From positions 26,043,501 to 26,107,500 of the forward strand of contig NC_080568.1 in the NCBI RefSeq assembly GCF_030253575.1: a stretch of DNA of 64,000 nt, in the 5' to 3' direction. Shown one piece after another: positions 35,710-46,444 of the stretch. The translations under genes and the position numbers were made by a program. The stretch is from Rhododendron vialii (Eukaryota > Streptophyta > Magnoliopsida > Ericales > Ericaceae). Numbering within the stretch: position 1 is the stretch's first letter; each line of letters begins with the position of its first letter. The notes under the pieces were generated by a model. That model was not told where the DNA came from. It saw only the letters and a program-made list of their open reading frames with translations, and made no database searches.

Positions 35710-35885
35710 TACTGCAAAAGCATTTTAAGTTCGACAACAATGATTATTTAAGAAGTCTAATAAAAACTACAAACCGGAGTTCAATTACAATCATAAAAAG
35801 TTCATACAAACTTCTTGAAATAGAATGTTTACATCATAAAAATTATTCAAACACTTATTAATACAAATACACTAAACAAAGTTCC

Positions 35886-36518
35886 TCATGGTGGAAAAAC
35901 CTCTTGTCCCCCGCCATTTCCTAGCCAATGATTGTACATGGCTGTAGCCAACGCATCCCTCTCCCCGCTCCATTGATTGGAAGTCTCAATGGTAGTGATG
36001 TGATCATCTACCTCCACATCGTGTATGTGATCACGTTCCCATGCCGTGTACTCGTTCTCAATGGGATCGTTGGGCATCTCTCTTTTGATGAGGTTATGGA
36101 GGAGGCAACATGCTGTGACGATACGTGTTTGAGTCCTAATGGGGTAATACGAAGGAGACCTCAATATTGCAAAGCGCATCTTTAACACACCAAAGCTTCT
36201 CTCAATTACATTCCTAGCAGCTGAGTGCTTCATGTTGAAGTACTCCTCTCTGCTAGTCGGCATGTGACCTTGCCTCCAAATGTTAATGTGATATTGTTGC
36301 CCGCGGTACGGTGCTAGAAAACCCTCGGCATTTTGGTATCCGGCATCCACAAGGTAGTAATGTCCTGTACCAAATGAAAGTTACGATATTCACTACAAAT
36401 GGTTTAAAGGAAGGGTTGATAATAGGAATGGAGTGAAAAGAAGGTGAATTTTTGGATTTAGAACATACCATGGGGGACTATCAAACCATCAGGTCTTGAA
36501 ATGGCGTCCCTCAGGATC

Positions 36519-36553
<35 letters not shown>

Positions 36554-37311
36554 TACAAAGACAAACTTTAGGTCTCGACTACATACACCTAAAACGTTTG
36601 TGGCAATCTCACCCTTCCTTGATCTATAGCGTGGCCTGTCAACTGCCGGGGGATACACTGGCACGTACGTCCCATCCAATGCCCCGAGACAATTCTACGA
36701 CATAATCAGTACATTAGTGTAACTAAGTCAATATGGTGGAGTTGAGGAAACGAAATGGAAGATTTTACAATAATTGAAATGAAGTTTACCTGAAACCAAC
36801 TCCATCTACTGTCATGGTAGTTAGGAGGCACAGGCTCGGGCCTTACTAGGAGCATGTCATAAAGGCGCAACACACCTAGGAGTACGACATTGAAATGTCT
36901 ACTTACAGTTTCAGTTGATCTCCAAAAATGCAATTTCGTACGCCTCTGTTTTGTATGGTGAGCTAGGATCCACAAGAAAATGGCTACCCTCTCCTCAAGA
37001 CAAACATTTCGCGAGTCTCCTAACCCAACACCTCGAAGTAGACAACACAATCTAAAAAAGGTACGCCTATTTACCCTCAATTGCTCGTGGCAATCTACTT
37101 CATTACCATTGACAAGCCTATTCACAGCATCTACTTGGGTTTGGTAGTAGTTTGGATTTGGGGACAACTCAGGACGAGGATATTGTGCCGTGGACACAAT
37201 GAAGCAATAAAGCCGAAACACACTCATTGCAGCACGAATGTACATGTTTATTGCGATGAATGCCTCTTCCTCTTCTCTTCTCCTTAATTCTGTTCTGTTT
37301 AATCTCGGCAT
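35886..37311 (-). CDS. PIF/Harbinger DDE transposase, three exons
   Basis: Exons 37,311-36,790, 36,694-36,469 and 36,364-35,886 join at GT-AG introns of 95 and 104 bp with matching phases, giving 408 aa without interruption. The N-terminal half has the HTH-like region ([35 protein letters not shown]). The DDE_Tnp_4/HARBI1-type triad is complete: D181 ([11 protein letters not shown]), D231 ([12 protein letters not shown]) and E304 ([17 protein letters not shown]). The HYYLVDAGY motif lies at 251-259. I start at [11 protein letters not shown]; an in-frame Met 15 codons earlier exists. The enzyme cuts and rejoins element ends at TWA sites. All key residues being present suggests activity is possible. 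Confidence 0.94.
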
Positions 37312-37356
37312 TGTAAAAAAGCCTAAAAAGGGCTTCATGAATAAAACACAAGTCAT

Positions 37357-38449
37357 TTTCTTAATTATAAACTACAAACACTAAATTACAATTTCATTTT
37401 CTTAAACCAAACTAATGTCTTCTAACCCTATTCATACATACACAATACATAAAGGTCGGCCTGTTTTTTTAGGTTTTTCTTTTGGGGTTTCATCTTAATC
37501 ATCCAAACTCTTGCAGGCATGAAACAATAACTTAAAAACAACATATTGCAGCCACATATATGATGCTATGATGCTATAATAAGAATACAAACCACTTCCA
37601 ATAATCAAAACCCAATTTAAACTACAGCAGTATTGCAAAAAAAAAAAAAACATGCTTCATTGTTCAAACCCTTGTTTTACTTGAAACCTAGACAGAAACC
37701 GTTGCACTAATCGAAACCCTAGATCCAAAATACACAAAAACACACACAAAACACAGTTCAAACCCTTGTTGTACTCGAAACCCAATCAGAAACCCTAAAC
37801 CCTTGCACATTTCGAAACCCTAAAACACAGTTCATCCACATACAGAGGCGTTCTTTATTTTTCAGGCATACCAAACACAAAATCAACAAAACAGGACCCA
37901 TACGCACACACACACACACACACAGGGATCTAAAAATGGAGGAGACAGAAGAATACCCATTTTTTTTGCGCGCACACACATGGCTGTTCCATTTTTGAGC
38001 CATACAAAATAATAAATCAACAGACGAGGAGCCATTACACACACATGCACACAGAGATCTGCTAAAATGGAGGCCATACCTGAGTTCACGAAGCAAATAT
38101 GCACTGCACTCCAAATCGCCACCAAAACCCTTTTTTCTCTGCTCCACAGACAACAATGGGTCGGCGACAGAAATGAGAAAGCAGTGGAGGCCTGGGGTTG
38201 GGGAAAGGGGGATAACCAGGGGTGATTTCGTCCAAATTTCACCCCTCTACACCCGGATAAATTTTGGGGAACCCTAGACCAGCCCAAAAGTTTCACAGGT
38301 GAATCCCTCAAACGAGTGAAAACGAAGAACGGAGGAAAACAAATGAGGGGAACGAATGGAGAATCCAAACAGCGGCAAAACCATTGGCCCCACCCTTTTT
38401 ACCCCCTCCTTTATTTTCACTCCTCTTTTGACTCCATCCAAGCAGGCCC
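37357..38449. other. Right subterminal region of the Harbinger element
   Basis: Contains the promoter side of the transposase gene and repeated AACCCT/ACACACAC words. Frames at 37,758-38,368 (minus) are shadows of CA repeats and have no domain. The right inverted terminus ends at 38,449. Confidence 0.7.
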
Positions 38450-38568
38450 TAAGAGGATATTTTAACCCATTCAGGCCAAATATACTAAGGGGTATCCATG
38501 CCTAATCTTCAAAGAGTACTACCCAAATTCGTTACCCATTTAGGCTATTGTGTTTCAAATCATTCCCC

Positions 38569-38576
38569 TATAAATT
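38569..38576 (+). promoter_or_regulatory. TATA box of A gene, unit 1
   Basis: CCTATAAATTGG lies 125 bp upstream of the ATG at 38,694, in a block shared with the A genes of units 2 and 3. Confidence 0.7.
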
Positions 38577-38693
38577 GGACTCAAATTTACCAATATATAC
38601 CACATCCCAAAACCACTCTTACATTTTCTCTCTCATCTAACCCTTACCAATCAACCTAGCTGGCGAGAGAGAGAAATCAACATCAAAATCAAA

Positions 38694-38978
38694 ATGAAGG
38701 CCTCAAACATTGGAGTGTTTATTGTGCTAGTACTGGTCTTGGGCTGCTACAAACCTCAAGGATCTATGGCCGCGACTTGCAACATACTAGCACTGAGCCT
38801 GTGCTTGAACGCTATCACAAGCGGGACAACTCCTTCAGGCACCTGTTTTAGTAATTTGAAGAAACAAGAACCTTGTCTTTGCGAGTTCGCCAAGAGCCCC
38901 CTTGCTAGCCAGTACATTACCTCTCCTAATGCCATCAAAATGGTTACCGCTTGTGGGGTGGCCACGCCCACATGTTAA
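38694..38978 (+). CDS. A-type nsLTP2 with Cys4 replaced by Phe
   Basis: 94 aa. Signal peptide about 1-27 (MKASNIGVFIVLVLVLGCYK...SMAA), then a mature nsLTP2. Cysteine spacing is that of type 2 except that the CC pair reads Cys-Phe (...SGTCFSNLKKQEPCLCEF...), so one of eight cysteines is missing. In units 2 and 3 the same place is RCCSRL; a single TGT to TTT change explains it. The family folds with four disulfides, and this loss would leave one partner (normally the N-terminal-side Cys in the nsLTP fold) unpaired, probably weakening the fold. The frame, TATA box and leader are otherwise intact, so it may be expressed. It starts right after the right end of the Harbinger insertion (245 bp). 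Confidence 0.88.
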   Translation: MKASNIGVFIVLVLVLGCYKPQGSMAATCNILALSLCLNAITSGTTPSGTCFSNLKKQEPCLCEFAKSPLASQYITSPNAIKMVTACGVATPTC

Positions 38979-39417
38979 TTGGATATGCCCAACATATTCC
39001 TCCCTCTTTATATGTTTACCTATATGAATAAATGCGTCTTATTGCATGGAGTGCGCAACAAGAACGCAGAGGGAGAGTGGGCAATTATATACGAATAAAT
39101 GCATCCTATGGTACCGATGTCATCTGCTTGGATTCAGGGATGTGCCCCAGTTGTCTTGTTTCCTATTTTGTTTCAATAAAATCTTTACTTACTAAAGAAA
39201 GTATTGGTTTCAATGAGGGTACTACTAACAAGATCATCTTTGTCACTTCATTACTCTATATGTGTGTTTTGTGTTTGTGTGTGCACGCGCGCGCATGAGT
39301 TGTCATCATTAGTCTTTGAATAGCCTTTATTTTTTAACCCCCAAAACATCCCGGCAAATCGTTAAATTTGAAGATGTAAAATAAATTTCCTATCTTTATG
39401 TCCTTTTGAATCTGGTT

Positions 39418-40224
39418 CCTTCTCTTTTTTCCAATCTTCTCTATTTTTAACGTCTCTCTATCTCTTTCTAAATATTTAATCATAAACAAAGATAGCATAT
39501 ATTTCTCTCTATGTATTTCAAAGAAAATCATAAATCAAAATAAAAAAAAAGATGTCTCTCTCATACCCAATTACCATGTTCATTTTTTTGTAAAGAAAAT
39601 CGATAAATTTACGAAAAAATTTAACTTCATAGCCATGTAAATACAAAAAAATTAAGTATTTATCTAGCAAATAAAAGGAAGCATTTTAACAATATATGAT
39701 ATTTTTCCCTTTATAAATGTCATAGTTAACTATAATATTGAAACTATGAATCATTGAACATGTAAATTAATTTGATCACATATAAAGCATGTGAGCTTTG
39801 TTCACATTGACTATGAACATATAATTCATTACTTTATCCGGCCGTTTGTTAGTTCATTGACATTCGATAGAATTTATTATTCAATCGCGTAAGCGATCTA
39901 TGTTCACGTTAACTATGACATTTATAAACGGAAAAATATTATATATTGTTAAAATGCTTCCTTTTATTTGCTAGATAAATACTTAATTTTTATGTATTTA
40001 CATGGCTATGAAGTTAAATTTTTTCGTAAATTTATTGATTTTCTTTACAAAAAAAAATGAACATGGTAATTGGGTATGAGAGAGACATCTTTTTTTTTTT
40101 GTTTTGATTTATGATTTTCTTTGAAATACATAGAGAGAAATATATGTTATCTCTATTTATGATTAAATATTTAGAAAGAGATAGAGAGACGTTATAAAGA
40201 GAGAAGATTGGAAAAAAGAGAAGG
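39418..40224. repeat. Large inverted duplication (hairpin-forming) upstream of B gene
   Basis: Left arm 39,418-39,730 and right arm 39,908-40,224 are reverse complements over about 310 bp with few mismatches (for example CCTTCTCTTTTTTCCAATCT against AGATTGGAAAAAAGAGAAGG). The loop of about 177 bp is the block that in units 0, 2 and 3 lies in the opposite orientation, so unit 1 also carries a local inversion. A partial further copy of the loop follows at about 40,225-40,330. Confidence 0.88.
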
Positions 40225-40606
40225 TTCACATTGACTATGAACATATAATTTATTACTTTATCCGGCCGTTTGTTAGTTCATTGACATTCGATAGAATTTA
40301 TTATTCAGTCGCGTACGCGACGCGATAGCTTCTGACCATGCAGGTCAATATTGACAAGGTCCGTAAAGAAAATTGATAAATTCACGTACGTAAAATAAAA
40401 AAATAAAAAAACTCTATAGCCATGTAAACACATAAAAATAAAAGTAACTATATCTAGCCAACTAAAGGAAGAACTAAATAAAACATAATTAATTTTTCGT
40501 CAGTTATCGATGAACTATCAAGCAGATAAATTAATGAACTATGTTCGTTGTCAATGTGAACATAAGATCACATGCTTTGATACTTTCCAATGGCTTTGGT
40601 TTCCTC

Positions 40607-40614
40607 TATAAATT
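40607..40614 (+). promoter_or_regulatory. TATA box of B gene, unit 1
   Basis: CTATAAATTGAGATCCAACC lies 92 bp upstream of the ATG at 40,699. The same TATA region occurs before every B and B' copy (25,897; 47,957; 50,570; 57,988; 63,892). Confidence 0.78.
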
Positions 40615-40698
40615 GAGATCCAACCCAAGCCAATTAAATGCACACCCAACTTTTGGGCATATACCAAATTGTAGTGAATGATACAGTGGAAAATAAAA

Positions 40699-41001
40699 AT
40701 GAAGGCATCGCAAATCAATGTAGTGTTGGCGGCGGTAGTACTGCTAGTGGTGGTGTTGGGGTATGAAGCAGAGGTGTCTGTGGCGGCGGCTGCAGTGACA
40801 TGCAACCCTTCACAACTGGACTCTTGCAAGCAGCCCATCTTGTTCGGCACCCCTCCTTCCAAACTTTGCTGCACCAAGATGAAGCAGCAAAAGCCTTGCT
40901 TTTGCAAGTACATCAAGGACCCCAGTTTGAAGAAATATATCCACTCTCCTAATGCCAAGAAAACTGCTAAAACTTGTGGGGTTCCCGTCCCCATGTGTTA
41001 A
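40699..41001 (+). CDS. B-type nsLTP2, intact
   Basis: 100 aa. Signal peptide about 1-31 (MKASQINVVLAAVVLLVVVL...VAAAA), then VTCNPSQLDSC and the complete eight-cysteine motif with type-2 spacing C-X7-C-X13-CC-X8-C-X-C-X23-C-X6-C; the C-X-C pair is CFC, so the central residue is Phe rather than Leu. I start at MKAS (40,699), as in all paralogs; an in-frame Met seven codons earlier is less likely. No intron. Expected role: a secreted protein that binds fatty acids, phospholipids or sterols in the cell wall. It is the only undamaged B copy in the window; relatives in units 0 and 2 are broken and unit 3 has none. Confidence 0.94.
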   Translation: MKASQINVVLAAVVLLVVVLGYEAEVSVAAAAVTCNPSQLDSCKQPILFGTPPSKLCCTKMKQQKPCFCKYIKDPSLKKYIHSPNAKKTAKTCGVPVPMC

Positions 41002-41269
41002 AGTATTTGGTGTATTGCCTACGATGTGGTTGGAAGTGTGATTGGTAGGTGTGTATCTACTATTTTCCTTTACGATAATTGTGTGGTATAGTGCTAATAA
41101 AGGCAATAATTTGGTTGTGGAATGGGATATCCCTTTGATCAGTTGTAAAGTCCTGCTATTGCTTTCTAGTTTATTTCTGTTGTTGATCTTCAGTTGGTTG
41201 TGCCATGTTTTGGTTTGAAAGGTTGTGAATCGTTTGTTTTAGTTTGGTTTCAAAGCTCCCCAAACTATA

Positions 41270-42500
41270 GGGCTTGTTTGATATCTCATATTCAGCACTT
41301 AAAATTAAAACAATTAAGTAATAAGTGATTAAGTAAATTTGATAACCACATTTTATATTACTTAACAGATTAAGTGCCACTTAAAATATAATGTAAAAAG
41401 TTGATAAAAATTAAGTAGCTTTGAGCTACTTAATTCTGGTTGAATTCTTATATGCTTGCATTCAACCACCACCATCACCAATCCTCTACCACTGTCGTCA
41501 CTACACCACCACTACCACTCCACCATCACAACCGCCACCACTCCCATCACCACTCCACCACCACCACTACCACCACCACCACGCTATCACCATCACAACC
41601 ATCACTATTCTACTACCACCACTACGACGCTACCACCACCACAACCATTACCATCACAACCGCCATCACTCCACCAACACCACCACCACCTCCGCCACCA
41701 CCACCACTCCACTACCACCACTGCTACTTTACTCCACTCCCCCCCCACCATCACTTCACCACCACGCTACCACCACCACAATCATTACCACCCACCACTA
41801 GTCCACTCTACCACCACCACCACCACCACCCCTACCACACCACCCCTACCACCACTACCATGCCGCTGCCGCCGCCACCACCACAACGCCACCATTGCAC
41901 CACCACCACCACAACCGCCAAAACTCCCACCACCACTCCACCACCACCACCACCACAACCATCACTATTCCACTACCACGCTACCACCACCATAACTACC
42001 ATCACTCCAGCAACACCGCCGCCGCCGCCGCCGCCACCACCACCACCACTCCATTACCACCACCACAACGCTACCACAACCATTACCACCACCACCACTC
42101 CACCCCACCCCCACCACCATCACTTCACCACCACCACCACCACAACCATTACCACCCACCACCAGTCCACTCCACCACCACCACCACCACACCACCCTTA
42201 CCACTACTACCACACCGTCGCCACCACCACCACTACAACGCCATCATTCCACCATCACTATCACACCACCATCTCTCCACCGCCACCATCCCACCACCAC
42301 CCTCACCACTACCATTCCATCACCACCACCACCGCAATCACCAAAACTAAAGAGAATTAGAATAAAAATTAATTCATTAATTTTAATTTAGTGCTTAATA
42401 TGTTTATCAAACAGCTCTTCAGCTTAAAAAATTCAGCATTCAGCTTTCAGTACTTAACTTTTTAGCTTTCAGTTTCAGTTTTCAGTTTTATCAAACAGCC
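41270..42500. mobile_element. MITE-like element carrying a CAC/CCA-rich tract
   Basis: Starts GGGCTTGTTTGATA and ends TATCAAACAGCC, inverted ends of a Tourist-like type. Unit 2 at about 55,130-55,150 lacks the whole segment (CAAAGCTCCC runs into ATAGTCCTGGGG), so it is an insertion. The flanks share only ATA, so the duplication is tentative. The centre (41,461-42,346) is a CAC/CCA trinucleotide tract described separately. Confidence 0.75.
41461..42346. repeat. (CAC/CCA)n low-complexity tract, about 890 bp
   Basis: Almost every triplet is CAC, CCA, ACC or a one-base variant (CAT, TAC, CGC, GCC). All three plus-strand frames are open for long distances and would give His-, Pro- or Thr-rich products; none is supported as a gene because openness follows from the lack of T-A-rich codons. 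On the minus strand it is a long GGT tract. Confidence 0.95.
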
Positions 42501-42522
42501 ATAGTCCTGGGGAGTTCTACTT

Positions 42523-43262
42523 TTTTTTTTTTTGATCAGCAAAAAAAATTTTCATTAACTCATAACATGAAGTACAGAAATAATAGGGGCTTGGGTACAC
42601 CGACCTGACCACCTAAGAACCTCTTCTCCAAACCACACAGGGGAAACTGATTTAAGCCTAACAGGCTGAGCCCAAATCAAGAGGAAAACCCTAAAAGGAA
42701 AAAAAAAAAACCAACGATTGGTAAAGAACCAACCCAACCCAACCCAAAACAAACTGCCCAACCAAACACTTAAAATCCTAATCCTAACTGCTTCATCCAC
42801 AACGCCAAACCGCCGCCGCCGCCCCTTCAACCACCACATCATCAAGGAAAACTTGATTAATACACTCTAGAGCTGACTGAATAACATGATAGCTATTATC
42901 ACTACTACTGATATTAGCTTTGGCAATTGTATTCGCACTTCGGTTGTCATCCTGATACACATGGTAAACCTTCGCTTTAATCCAATCCAACAACACCCTG
43001 TAATCAGATAAAATATTACTCAACTCATGGTTACCCAAATCTTTCTTGTTAATGAGCTGCACCAAAGTCATAGAGTCCATTTCCATAAGGATTCCTTGCA
43101 AATTACGCTCAAATTCAAGTTGCAAACCATCCCGGAGAGCCCCACATTCCACTGCAGTGCTGGAGGAAGCAGTAACATTTTTCCTTCGAAAACCCACCAC
43201 CCAATTACCAAGGCTGTCACGAATAAGTCCACCAGCCGCACCAGTTGATTTTTTTGTTTGGT
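42523..43262 (-). pseudogene. 5'-truncated L1 LINE with RNase H (RVT_3) domain
   Basis: The minus-strand frame 43,296-42,793 encodes a LINE-type RNase H domain: STGAAGGLIRDSLGNWVVGF, then STAVECGALRDGLQL, then MEMDSMTLVQLI and YQDDNRSANTIAKA, i.e. the D/E positions of RNase H are mostly present. It is followed (leftward) by a 3' UTR and a poly-A tail (poly-T on plus, 42,523-42,533, preceded by TTTTTTTTGATCAGC). The reverse transcriptase and endonuclease parts are absent. The copy in unit 2 has an internal deletion, so neither is functional. Confidence 0.82.
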
Positions 43263-43793
43263 TATTATTAATAAACTCCGGTCCGGAAAAAGACAATAGA
43301 ATAGTTTGGTTATTAATAAAGTCTCTCTCTCTCTCTGTGAAGGACTTGTCGATGTTGACTGGCTAACTTGGGTGACTTAATGGGGCATAAAGACCGACAA
43401 TTTTTTAACACTGTTTTTCCTAGTTTGCTAAACTCCTACCTAATGAATTGTTATCATTAGTCTTTGAATATCCCCTATTTTTTAACCCCAAAAATACCCT
43501 GACAAATCATTAAATTTGAATAAGAAAAACGTAAAATAAACCTCCTATCTTTTTTGGTAAACAAATGAATCTCCTATCTTTATGTCCTTTTGAATCTTAC
43601 CCATTCTCTCTCTTACGATCTCCTCTCCCTAACATTTCTCTCTTTCTAAATATTTCAAAGTAAATCATAGATAAAATAATGATCTCTCTCTCTCAAAAAA
43701 AAAAGGTCATAAATAAAAATAAAAAGACTTCTCTCTCATATCCCGATTATAACTTTGGTAATTAACATACATCTGCTAAAAAGAATAAAGACG
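43263..43793. other. Array spacer, unit 1
   Basis: Includes a short CT run (43,320-43,335) and a GTGAAGGACTTGTCGATGTT block shared with 26,953 and 62,274. No gene. Confidence 0.6.
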
Positions 43794-44822
43794 AAAGTAC
43801 ATAAACACCCCCTCAATTATTACTTTTTTTTTCCGTGGAGAACCCTTCACATTTAAAATTGCCCATACTGACCTCCTCAACTACTGGAAACTAAAAAAAT
43901 GCTAACTCCATTAACACAATGGAGGAAATGACTAAGATATTCTTTTTTAAAAGGCAAAAGTACATAAACACCCCCTCAACTATCACTTTATTCCATGGAG
44001 ACCCCCTAACTTTTATACTATACCCTTATTCTATCAATCGTTGCTCTAATCATTTTTTTTTCATTTTATACAATTTCTTTTTTCCTTACATCAATCATTT
44101 TAAAGAGAACCTTATGTATATAACCCTAAAATTGCATTTCACTCATTTCATCCATAAAAGATAGGATTCCTCCAAAAATAGTGCAAAAACTGTGGCAAGG
44201 CGGCGGCAAGTGCCTCGGTGGTTCTTTTGCTAAGAAGAAATGAGAAGGGAAGAGTAGGAGGGAAATGAGAGAGGTGTGAGAGAAGAGAAGTGGAGGAGAA
44301 TGGTGGCAGCCGGCGGCGGCCATGACAACTGCTGCGTTGCTTTTTTCATCTCCATTTTTGTAACTTGTTTGGGTTCTAGAGAGAGAGAGAGAGAGAAAGA
44401 GAGAGTATGTATTGAAGAGAGAAAAGGTCGTCGGAGTGGGACGAAACTAGTGGTTAGTCGGTGAAGGTATAGAGAAAGAATAGCTTAGATGGAGAGGGAG
44501 AGATTACCTGTGATTGAGATGGGGTAGGAGAGATTACTTGTGCTGGTTTTGAGTTTTTGATTGGAAGTTGTTTGTAAAGGCGATAAAGAGAAGGGTTACC
44601 CGTACGTATGTAATGCAACAAGGGTATTTTTATCCGATTTATGGATGGGGTGGGTTCATCAAGAACGATTTTGAGACGGAAGGGTGTCACTTGGGTGACG
44701 GAGATTAGTTGAGGGGGTCTATATGAGGATTTTAAATGTGAGGGGGTCTGTATGAACGATTTTAAATATGAGGGGGTCTTTGTGGAAAAAAGTGATAGTT
44801 GAGGGGGTGTTTATGTACTTTT
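43794..44822. mobile_element. AAAGTACATAAACACCCCC terminal-inverted element, unit 1
   Basis: Left end AAAGTACATAAACACCCCC(TCAA) is mirrored by (TTGA)GGGGGTGTTTATGTACTTT on the right. Further inner copies of the terminal motif occur at about 43,957 and near 44,703-44,780. The unit-2 copy (56,215-56,763) is shorter because 44,235-44,682 is absent there, with the junction at an AAG word in both. No transposase seen. Confidence 0.78.
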
Positions 44823-44858
44823 TCCATGAATAAAATTGATAAATTTGCAGGAAAAAAA

Positions 44859-45181
44859 AAACTTTAGGGGGCGACTATTCGCAGTAGCCCACTATATTTC
44901 GGTAAATAGTTATTGAAAATCATACATAACATTTTGGTAAATAGTTATTGAAAATAAGATTATATTTCGGTAACTACATGTCGAAAATATGTTCAACCTT
45001 CGGTAAACAACTGCCGAACATACATTTTCGGTAAATAGCTATTGAAAAAAATATTATATTTCGGTAATTGTATGCTGAAAATATATTCCAATTTCGGTAA
45101 CTAACTGTCGAGTATAATTGAAATTTTTTAACGGGCTATGAAAGAAAATACGGGGCTGCGAATAGTCGCCCCCAAACTTTA
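44859..45181. mobile_element. hAT-type MITE, copy 2, perfect 8-bp duplication (empty site known)
   Basis: Element 44,867-45,173 (307 bp) has perfect 18-bp inverted ends GGGGGCGACTATTCGCAG and a perfect 8-bp duplication AAACTTTA (44,859-44,866; 45,174-45,181). The sister unit reads straight through the single AAACTTTA (56,798-56,805). Interior is homologous to the MITE at 7,639-7,961. Confidence 0.95.
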
Positions 45182-45928
45182 TAGCTATGATAATTTGAAT
45201 CATCAATCATGGTAATTATATAAATCATAGAAGAGAGCTTAGTCATAACCTATGACATTCCTGCAGCTACAAGGCCTCTCATCCAAGAGGACATTAATTT
45301 TGGGAGCTGAAAGACTTCAAGATTAGACTGGACTTGGAAATCCTGTTTTTGGTTGCAATGTGTATGAAGCCTTTCGTCAACTTTTTATGAATTTCCGAAT
45401 TACCCAAAAAAAAAAAATTATAATCATCAAGGAAATTATCTAGCAAAAAAGAGAGGATGATTTCAACAAACGTAATTCATTTCGTTGAATATGGATGAAT
45501 ATTTATCAGACTGATAAACTAAATTATTTTCATATAATATGGTCAATTTGAACATAAATCACATGCTTTGTACCTGATCAAAATTCACGTGTTTATCGAT
45601 TTCTGGCTTCTAATGTTTTGTAGTTGAATTAATCTAGATATCATCTGACCAAGGTTAGTATATTTGACCATAATCGCATTTTAAAGTAATCAACACCATA
45701 CGAAAGATAGAATAATTAAAGCATTAAATTTCAATCCTCTTACAAGTCTTTCTCGAATTTTTTTTTTCCAGTTATATATAAGGATGCAATTGATACGTAA
45801 AACTTTTTTAGGGACAGAATTCAAAACTTGGTGTATTTTGTAGGGACCTAAAAAGCAGAAAACCCTTAAAATCATCATGCCTTGCAGTTTTTTAATTTCT
45901 TCAATAAGGACGGTGCAATAAATGAATA

Positions 45929-46409
45929 TGCATGACCAGGGCCGGCCCAACCCCCAGGCCCAAGAGGCCTAGGCCTTGGGCATCCCAAAAAGGTCAAATT
46001 TTAAGGGCACTCTAATAATTTTTCTATTTGGGCTTGAGTAGAAATCTTTTTTAGTTCAAAAGAAGGAAAAAAAGGGCCCATTCCATATTAAAACCACCGG
46101 CGGCCCACACAATTCCAAAGAGGCCCAAAAAAACACACGATGGCTTTTTTGTAAATATGAGATCTAAATGGTCCATTTAATTAAAACCTTCTCAGCTTTT
46201 CTCAATTCTCACACGTTTAACGTTTTGCCCAACAGCCCAAAACACAAAAAAAAAAACAAAACAAAACGAAGAAAAGAGCGAAGAACGATTCGAACTTTCG
46301 AAGAACTAAGATTCGTTGATTCACTATCACCAAATCGGCTCACTATCATCACCAGCATCTAGTTCTTCGATACAGGTTTCTCTCCCATCTTTTCGCCATA
46401 CATACATAC

Positions 46410-46444
<35 letters not shown>

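Larger units (their letters stand above)
30082..38452. mobile_element. PIF/Harbinger DNA transposon, 8.4 kb, TAA duplication
   Basis: Element 30,085-38,449 has terminal inverted repeats GGGCCCGCTTGGATG (left) and GGGCCTGCTTGGATG (right, inward), flanked by the 3-bp duplication TAA (30,082-30,084; 38,450-38,452). TWA duplications with these ends are standard for PIF/Harbinger. Removing it rejoins GAAAGTAA with GAGGATA exactly as in the empty sites at about 24,357 and 48,408. It encodes a three-exon DDE transposase and a two-exon Myb/SANT-like protein on the minus strand, a second small Myb/SANT-like gene on the plus strand near the left end, and an ORF with an RNase H1 N-terminal-like domain. 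About 2 kb of degenerate repeats fill the middle. Both core genes look intact, so it may be autonomous or recently so. Confidence 0.95.

Noticed and set aside
41421..42360. A 306-codon His/Thr/Pro-rich frame and its two sister frames
   Set aside because: The frames are open only because the CAC/CCA tract has almost no stop codons; all three frames are open together and the tract is absent from the sister unit.
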